Part shown: positions 1 through 4,024 of the stretch, in pieces
How the letters are laid out: each line of letters starts with the position of its first letter
Numbering within the stretch: position 1 is the first letter of the stretch
The notes under the pieces: model-generated
The model's input: the letters and a program-made list of their open reading frames with translations, nothing else
Database searches by the model: none
Told to the model about the DNA's origin: nothing
Position numbers and translations under genes: made by a program
From: Solirubrobacterales bacterium
GTDB taxonomy: Bacteria > Actinomycetota > Thermoleophilia > Solirubrobacterales > Solirubrobacteraceae
Reading direction: 5' to 3'
Assembly (NCBI GenBank): GCA_017354065.1
Contig: JAFMRN010000199.1
Location: 1 to 5,039 of the forward strand
DNA: 5,039 nt

Positions 1-644
1 GCGCACGCTCTGAGGAGCAGGTGGCCCACGCCGTGGCCGACCTGGACCCGACCCGCGCGAGCCTGTTCTTCCAGGGCTTCATCGCCGGCGAGGTGCGGAA
101 CTACTGCGCCGTGGTGGCCCCGGGCGGCCAAGTCGTGCACGAGGCCGTGGTCCGCCAGCACGGCCGCCGCGCCGGGGTCCGGCCCGAACGCGAGATCGTC
201 GATGACCCGGAATTGCTCGCCTATGGGCGAGCAATCTGCGCTGAGCTGGCGGTCGCCGGCCCGGTCGATCTGGAAGCGATTCACGACGGTGAGCGCTACC
301 GCCTGGTGGACCTGAACCCGCGGCCGTGGAACAGCATGATCTCGATGCATGCCGCGGGGTTTGACTTCGATGGGAGCTACGCGTACGTGATCGGGGTCTC
401 AAGCGTGCCACCGAGCGATGTGGCGGTCCCGGGCGGGACGCGGTTCCTGGTGTTTCCGGATGTGGTGGACGGTGAGATGGGAGAGGGTCACCCGTTGGCC
501 GCGCTGGGCAGGTTCTTGTTGGTTGGGGCGAGGTTCCTGCGCTGGGCGGGCCCGCGTTACCTGCTGCAACTGATCGTGTACCGGATCTGGCTCCGGGTCG
601 AGGGGGCGTCCTCATCGGCCGGCTTGCCTGATGAGCTGGGCTAG
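1..644 (+). CDS. ATP-grasp domain ligase-like protein, C-terminal part (5' end outside window)
   Basis: The reading frame is open from the first full codon (position 3) to TAG at 642-644, giving 213 visible residues; the start and the nucleotide-binding lysine/glycine-loop region lie upstream. ATP-grasp enzymes typically activate a carboxylate with ATP as an acyl-phosphate and join it to an amine or thiol. The visible half carries the second part of the fold: FFQGFIAGEVRNY (visible residues 22-34), VDLEAIHDG (88-96) and the metal-binding-type strand LVDLNPRPWNS (101-111), where D103 and N105 are the likely Mg ligands and R107 a phosphate-binding residue. The last 45 residues form a hydrophobic, arginine-rich tail ending in AGLPDELG. 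The whole segment aligns without gaps to the next gene (122 of 213 identical), so this is one of two tandem paralogues. The motifs are intact and I see no sign of decay. The substrate is unknown; the COG3919-like 'predicted carboligase' or PylC/D-Ala-ligase-like branches are possible homes, by recall only. Confidence 0.85.
   Translation, partial: ARSEEQVAHAVADLDPTRASLFFQGFIAGEVRNYCAVVAPGGQVVHEAVVRQHGRRAGVRPEREIVDDPELLAYGRAICAELAVAGPVDLEAIHDGERYRLVDLNPRPWNSMISMHAAGFDFDGSYAYVIGVSSVPPSDVAVPGGTRFLVFPDVVDGEMGEGHPLAALGRFLLVGARFLRWAGPRYLLQLIVYRIWLRVEGASSSAGLPDELG
212..235. repeat. Perfect 10-bp inverted repeat with 4-nt loop inside the first ATP-grasp gene
   Basis: ATTGCTCGCC (212-221) is exactly the reverse complement of GGCGAGCAAT (226-235), with loop TATG at 222-225. 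It covers the codons for a LLAYGRAI stretch and coincides with a run of codons that are uncommon in this window (gaa, ttg, tat, cga, gca). The equivalent place in the paralogue keeps only a 6-bp arm pair (GCTGCG 1446-1451 with CGCAGC 1462-1467) around a 10-nt loop. The hairpin could form in mRNA or be a dyad binding site. It could also be a chance result of the encoded sequence; no function is claimed. Confidence 0.6.
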
Positions 645-1878
645 GACCGGCCGGCGGCCCCGGACTGGTAGGTTCCGTGGTCCTGTGCAAGGGGGCACGG
701 CCACAGCTCACGCGAACGGAGTCGCGTCCCAGACCTCTGGGCGCGCTGACGTCGTTCCCACGGTCTGGTTCGCCGCGCACCCGGATCGCGGCCCCTTCGA
801 CCAGCTTGCCGCGGTGCTGCGCAAGCGCGGCCTGCGTGTAGTGCGGCTGGTGCACACGCCCGCCAGCAGGTGGTCGAAGCTGATCGACAAGCTGCTCTAT
901 CACCGCACCGTGACGCTCGATGAGTTCCTCGCCGGGCACGGCAGTCCCGATCCTGAGAGCGAGGACGTGCTCGATGTGCTCTGGACCGAGGGCATGAGCC
1001 AGGTCGTTCCCGATGCGGCGCTGAACCGCTTCCCCGAGCACATAGCGGCCGATCTCAAGGTCCGCCGGGGACTGGTCAACAAGCGTGAGGTCGCCTGCCG
1101 GCTACAGGCGGCGGGTATCCCGGTTGCGCCGCATCTGGACGCTTTCAGCACGTCGGATGAGGAGGCCGTTGATGCTTTCGGGCTGCCGCTGATGGTGAAG
1201 TCGGACGTCGGCGCCGGCGGCAACGGGGTACGCGCGGCCGGGTCTTTGGAGCAGGTGGCCGCGGCGGTGGCCGAGCTGGACCCCAGCCGTACCAGCGTGT
1301 TCTTCCAGCCCTTCATTCAGGGCGAGGTGCGCAACTACGCGGCGATGATGGGTGAGTCCGGGCAACCGCTGCAGGAGGCCGTGATCCGCCAGTACGGGCG
1401 CAGCGGCGCCCTGCGGACCGGCCGTGAGGTAGTCGACGACCCGGAGCTGCGGGAGTACGGGCGCAGCATCTGCGCGGAGCTGGGCGTCGTCGGGCCCGTG
1501 GACCTGGACGCGATTCACGACGGCGAGCACTACCAGCTGGTCGACCTGAACGTGCGTCCCTGGAACAGCATGGTCTCAATGCGGATGGCGCCGATCGACT
1601 TTGACGCCGGCTATGCCTATGCAAAGGGCGCCTCGGTTTCGTCGCCTGCGCATGCAACGCCGCCGCCCGGGTCGAGCTTCGTGGTGTTCCCGGACGTGGT
1701 CGACGCATCCGTCGCACAGCGGGACCCGGTCGGTGCGTTACGCGAGTTCGCGCGGGTCGGGCGCCGGTTCCTGCCCTGGACCGGCGTGCGCTACCTGGTC
1801 CACCTGGTGGCGCTGCGGATCCTGTTCCGGCTGCAGGGCGCGCCTGAGAACGCCGGGCTGCCGTCAATCGAGTATTGA
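631..1878 (+). CDS. ATP-grasp domain ligase-like protein, complete
   Basis: From ATG 631 this is 415 residues. Family-like sequence starts only near residue 43 (VPTVWFAAHPD), with an N-terminal pre-ATP-grasp region up to about residue 140. The central part has MVKSDVGAGGNGV: K190 is the likely ATP-binding lysine and G194-G199 the flexible glycine loop. FFQPFIQGEVRNY follows at 224-236, then VDLDAIHDG at 290-298 and LVDLNVRPWNS at 303-313, with D305 and N307 as likely Mg ligands and R309 contacting phosphate. An arginine-rich hydrophobic tail closes the protein. These motifs support ATP-dependent carboxylate ligation in the cytoplasm; the substrates are not recognisable. ATG 631 overlaps the preceding gene by 14 bases, which would allow translational coupling, but it has no clear ribosome binding site. 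GTG 685 (397 residues) is a real alternative because residues 1-42 look like translated spacer and a TANNNT box sits at 669-674. The longer start is used here as the outer limit. The function is certain at superfamily level only. Confidence 0.88.
   Translation: MSWARTGRRPRTGRFRGPVQGGTATAHANGVASQTSGRADVVPTVWFAAHPDRGPFDQLAAVLRKRGLRVVRLVHTPASRWSKLIDKLLYHRTVTLDEFLAGHGSPDPESEDVLDVLWTEGMSQVVPDAALNRFPEHIAADLKVRRGLVNKREVACRLQAAGIPVAPHLDAFSTSDEEAVDAFGLPLMVKSDVGAGGNGVRAAGSLEQVAAAVAELDPSRTSVFFQPFIQGEVRNYAAMMGESGQPLQEAVIRQYGRSGALRTGREVVDDPELREYGRSICAELGVVGPVDLDAIHDGEHYQLVDLNVRPWNSMVSMRMAPIDFDAGYAYAKGASVSSPAHATPPPGSSFVVFPDVVDASVAQRDPVGALREFARVGRRFLPWTGVRYLVHLVALRILFRLQGAPENAGLPSIEY
669..674 (+). promoter_or_regulatory. 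Possible -10 box (TAGGTT) for an internal promoter before GTG 685
   Basis: TAGGTT fits the actinobacterial TANNNT -10 pattern and ends 10 bases before the alternative GTG start at 685. A transcript starting about 7 bases downstream would be almost leaderless. No convincing -35 hexamer is visible 16-18 bases upstream. TANNNT is a weak pattern; this call rests mainly on its resemblance to the arrangement ahead of 1936 and 3563. Confidence 0.2.
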
Positions 1879-1920
1879 CGGCGCTGCAGGCCCGCGCTCA
1901 GCCGAACGGCGCGGCGACGC

Positions 1921-1926
1921 TATCGT
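1921..1926 (+). promoter_or_regulatory. Possible -10 box (TATCGT) for the helicase gene
   Basis: TATCGT fits TANNNT and ends 9 bases before the ATG at 1936, which would put transcription initiation within a few bases of the start codon. No Shine-Dalgarno-like sequence with proper spacing precedes this ATG (only GGTG directly next to it), so leaderless or near-leaderless initiation is a reasonable explanation. The 57-base gap after the ATP-grasp stop shows no strong terminator, so read-through from upstream is also possible. Confidence 0.35.
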
Positions 1927-1935
1927 GCCTGGTGA

Positions 1936-3393
1936 ATGCCGACCTTTAGCGAACTCGGCCTCCAGGACTCACTGCTGGAGGCACTGTCAGACGTCGGCTA
2001 TGAAGAGCCGTCACCAATCCAGGCGGAGTCGATCCCGCCACTGATGGAGGGCCGCGATGTGATCGGCCAGGCCCAGACCGGCTCAGGCAAGACCGCGGCC
2101 TTCGGCCTGCCGATGCTCAACTACGTCGACGCCTCCGAGCATGAGGTCCAGGGACTGGTGCTGACGCCCACGCGTGAGCTCTGCATCCAGGTGACCCAGG
2201 CGCTGCGCACCTACGGCAGCCGCAAGGGCATCGACGTGGTGGCCGTGTTCGGCGGCGCGCCGATCCGCACCCAGCAGGCCCAGCTGCGCGCCGGTGGCCA
2301 CGTGGTGGTCGGGACCGTCGGGCGCGTCAAGGACTTGATCTCGCGCCACTCACTGGTGCTCCACTCAGCGCGCTTTGTGGTCCTGGATGAGGCCGATGAG
2401 ATGCTCGACCTGGGCTTCCTGGAGGACGTGGAGAAGATCCTGTCGCTGACGCCCTCCTCGCGCCAGACCGCGCTGTTCTCGGCGACGATGCCCAAGGAGA
2501 TCCGCCGCCTGGCGGACAAGTACCTGTATGACCCCGAGCACGTCAAGGTCCAGGCCGCGACGCTGTCCGTGGACACGGTCGAGCAGTACGGCCTGGAGGT
2601 CCCCGCCAAGGAGAAGGCCGCCAAGCTGGTGGAGGTGCTGGAGTCAGAGCGCCCCGAGCAGGCGATCGTGTTTGTCCGCACCAAGATCCGCTGTGACCAG
2701 CTGTTCAAGACGCTGCGCGACAAGGGACTGTCCGTCAAGGCGCTGCACGGCGACATGTCCCAGGGCTCGCGTGACGGCGTGATGATCTCCTTCAAGGAGG
2801 GGCGCACCCCGATCCTGGTCGCGACCGACGTCGCCGCACGCGGGCTTGACATCTCCAGCGTCACCCACGTCCTGAACTTCGACGTGCCGACCAGCCCCGA
2901 CGTGTACGTGCACCGGATCGGGCGGACCGGACGCGCGGGGCGCTCCGGCCGGGCGATCACCTTCTATGAGCCGCGCCAGAGCCGCGAGCTCCAGGCGATC
3001 GAGAACCACGCCGGGATCAAGCTGTCGCCCTGGGTCAAGGACGCGCACGTGGCGCCCACCGCGGTGAAGCCCTCCAAGCCGCGGCGCCACTCCGCCAAGC
3101 CCCACGACGACGCGCCGGCCGAGGGCACCAACGGGCGTCGCCGGAACGGCAAGGTCAAGCTGCGCAAGCTGATCATCGCCGGCGGCCGCGCCGACGGGAT
3201 CGAACCCTCCGACGTGATTCACGCGCTGCGGGTCGCGGGCGACCTGGGCGGCGAGGATGTCCGCAACGTGCGCGTGCTGGAGCGCTTCAGCTTCGCGGAG
3301 GTCCCCGACGCCGATGCGGACCGCGTGATCGGGGCGGCCGCCGACACCGAGCTCGGCGGGTCCAAGATGGTCGTTGAGCCCGCGCGTACCTAA
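1936..3393 (+). CDS. DEAD-box ATP-dependent RNA helicase with DbpA-type RNA-binding domain
   Basis: This 485-residue protein is a member of the DeaD/CsdA/DbpA group, which uses ATP to unwind short RNA duplexes in ribosome assembly, mRNA turnover and cold adaptation. The motifs appear in canonical order. The Q motif lies at F4-Q29, and motif I AQTGSGKT at 46-53. PTREL is at 78-82, GG at 106-107 and a TVGR form of the usual TPGR at 127-130. Motif II DEAD is at 151-154 and motif III SAT at 182-184. IVFVRT follows at 244-249, ATDVAARGLD at 296-305 and HRIGRTGR at 326-333. A basic, low-complexity linker (about 369-404) leads to a C-terminal domain (about 405-483, starting GKVKLRKLIIAGGRADG) that matches the DbpA RNA-binding fold, which in DbpA recognises 23S rRNA hairpin 92. 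ATG 1936 places the Q-motif phenylalanine at residue 4, as is usual. It probably forms its own transcription unit. Which subfamily (DeaD or DbpA) is unsure. Confidence 0.97.
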   Translation: MPTFSELGLQDSLLEALSDVGYEEPSPIQAESIPPLMEGRDVIGQAQTGSGKTAAFGLPMLNYVDASEHEVQGLVLTPTRELCIQVTQALRTYGSRKGIDVVAVFGGAPIRTQQAQLRAGGHVVVGTVGRVKDLISRHSLVLHSARFVVLDEADEMLDLGFLEDVEKILSLTPSSRQTALFSATMPKEIRRLADKYLYDPEHVKVQAATLSVDTVEQYGLEVPAKEKAAKLVEVLESERPEQAIVFVRTKIRCDQLFKTLRDKGLSVKALHGDMSQGSRDGVMISFKEGRTPILVATDVAARGLDISSVTHVLNFDVPTSPDVYVHRIGRTGRAGRSGRAITFYEPRQSRELQAIENHAGIKLSPWVKDAHVAPTAVKPSKPRRHSAKPHDDAPAEGTNGRRRNGKVKLRKLIIAGGRADGIEPSDVIHALRVAGDLGGEDVRNVRVLERFSFAEVPDADADRVIGAAADTELGGSKMVVEPART

Positions 3394-3442
3394 GTGGCCA
3401 CACCCCCTGCTCAGGGACGGGCCTTGGCCACTTTGGTCCCTG
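3392..3442 (+). terminator. Inverted repeat at the helicase stop codon, candidate terminator
   Basis: AAGTGGCCA (3392-3400, starting inside the TAA stop) pairs perfectly with TGGCCACTT (3425-3433). The short loop arm CCCT/AGGG (3405-3408 with 3413-3416) can add an inner hairpin. A very short T tract (3432-3434) follows, so this would be a weak or non-canonical intrinsic terminator, as is common in high-GC actinobacteria. A competing pairing exists: CAGGGAC (3412-3418) is the exact reverse complement of GTCCCTG (3436-3442). The two helices cannot both form comfortably, because only two bases would have to span a 9-bp stem. Confidence 0.45.
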
Positions 3443-3445
3443 TGA

Positions 3446-3502
3446 GGGCCCTAACTGCGCAACCCCCCACGAGCACCGTAGGGGTTTGGCCAGTTAAGGC
3501 CC
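3446..3502. repeat. Long imperfect inverted repeat (57 nt) in the intergenic region
   Basis: GGGCCCTAACTG (3446-3457) pairs with CAGTTAAGGCCC (3491-3502) at 11 of 12 positions. The stem continues inward through a GC pair step (3459-3460 with 3489-3490) and AACCCC/GGGGTT (3461-3466 with 3481-3486), leaving a 14-nt loop. There are single- and two-base bulges at 3458 and 3487-3488. No T tract follows, so it does not look like a classical terminator. The element lies between the helicase terminator candidate and the cyclophilin promoter, so it may be an mRNA 3' stabilising structure, a small structured RNA, or a dyad recognised by a regulator. Confidence 0.5.
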
Positions 3503-3549
3503 CTCTCGCCGCCTCCCGGCCCGGCCGCTGGCGCCGCATCCCAGCCCTG

Positions 3550-3555
3550 TAGGGT
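3550..3555 (+). promoter_or_regulatory. Probable -10 box (TAGGGT) for leaderless cyclophilin transcript
   Basis: TAGGGT matches TANNNT and ends exactly 7 bases before the ATG at 3563, the spacing expected when the A of the start codon is itself the transcription start. GAGG at 3556-3559 is only three bases from the ATG, which is too close for an effective ribosome binding site. No strong -35 hexamer is visible. Of the three TANNNT boxes in the window this one has the best geometry. Confidence 0.45.
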
Positions 3556-3562
3556 GAGGCAC

Positions 3563-4021
3563 ATGAGCACAGCGACCATCAACACGACGCACGGCAGCAT
3601 CGGGATCGAGTTCTTTGATGAGGACGCCCCCAAGACCGTTGCGAACTTCCGCAAGCTGGCCGGGGACGGCTTCTATGACGGGATCATCTTCCACCGTGTG
3701 ATCCCCGACTTCATGATCCAGGGCGGCTGTCCCGAGGGCAAGGGCACCGGCGGCCCCGGCTATGAGTTCGAGGACGAGTTCAACAAGAACAAGGTCGAGC
3801 GTGGCGCGCTGGCGATGGCCAACCGTGGTCCCAACACCAACGGCAGCCAGTTCTTCATCGTGACCACGCCCGCGGCGCCGTGGCTCGATGGCAAGCACAC
3901 CGTGTTCGGCAAGGTCACCGCCGGGATGGACGCGGTCGACAAGATCGAGGGCTCGCCGACCGGCCCGGGTGACAAGCCCCTTGACCCTATCCCCACGATC
4001 GAGTCGATCGAGCTGGGCTGA
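3563..4021 (+). CDS. Cyclophilin-type peptidyl-prolyl cis-trans isomerase
   Basis: The 152-residue protein is a single-domain cyclophilin, which catalyses cis-trans isomerisation of Xaa-Pro bonds and assists protein folding. The active-site set is complete: [13 protein letters not shown] at 43-55 supplies the catalytic R45 (equivalent to R55 of human CypA) plus F50, M51 and Q53. ALAMAN begins at 82, NGSQFFI (93-99) supplies F98, and [10 protein letters not shown] (107-116) supplies W107, L108 and H112. There is no signal peptide or membrane segment, so it is cytoplasmic like the PpiB type. The length is typical of compact bacterial cyclophilins. ATG 3563 is preferred over the in-frame GTG at 3554, because the latter overlaps the -10-like box and only adds Val-Arg-His. 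The aldehyde dehydrogenase frame opens three bases past the stop, so the two genes are probably co-transcribed. The family assignment is secure; client proteins are unknown. Confidence 0.97.
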   Translation: MSTATINTTHGSIGIEFFDEDAPKTVANFRKLAGDGFYDGIIFHRVIPDFMIQGGCPEGKGTGGPGYEFEDEFNKNKVERGALAMANRGPNTNGSQFFIVTTPAAPWLDGKHTVFGKVTAGMDAVDKIEGSPTGPGDKPLDPIPTIESIELG

Positions 4022-4024
4022 GCC

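Larger units (their letters stand above)
3394..3562. other. Non-coding intergenic region between helicase and cyclophilin genes
   Basis: No credible open frame is present here. It contains both inverted repeats described above, three copies of a core KTGGCCA (GTGGCCA 3394-3400; TTGGCCA 3424-3430 and 3486-3492), a C-rich unstructured stretch at 3503-3549, and the promoter-like box at 3550-3555. The bases from 3503 to 3549 show nothing else I can support. Confidence 0.6.

Noticed and set aside
79..1041. A 320-residue minus-strand open frame
   Set aside because: It crosses the junction between two well-supported + strand genes and is composed mainly of Arg, Pro, Ser and Gly without motifs; it is a compositional shadow.
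1..1878. The two ATP-grasp genes as one frameshifted double-domain gene
   Set aside because: They are in different frames, but the first has its own conserved C-terminal ending (AGLP then stop) and the second has a full N-terminal region, so they read as two separate proteins.
1875..1880. TTGACG resembling a -35 hexamer at the end of the second ATP-grasp gene
   Set aside because: It is 40 bases before the TATCGT box and no TANNNT lies 16-18 bases downstream of it; it includes the gene's TGA stop and looks fortuitous.
1879..1935. A terminator between the second ATP-grasp gene and the helicase
   Set aside because: Only a 3-bp GCC/GGC hairpin (1901-1910) is visible and there is no T tract.
1601..2044. 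A + strand frame bridging the second ATP-grasp gene and the helicase
   Set aside because: It overlaps both real genes in another frame and its translation is low-complexity Arg/Ser-rich sequence; the Q motif and motif I of the helicase occupy the same DNA.
3392..3442. An H-type pseudoknot combining the 9-bp and 7-bp helices
   Set aside because: Only two bases (3434-3435) would have to cross a 9-bp stem, which is sterically implausible; the two pairings are treated as alternatives.
3554..3556. GTG 3554 as the cyclophilin start
   Set aside because: It adds only Val-Arg-His before the standard N-terminus and overlaps the TAGGGT box; ATG 3563 fits the family length better.
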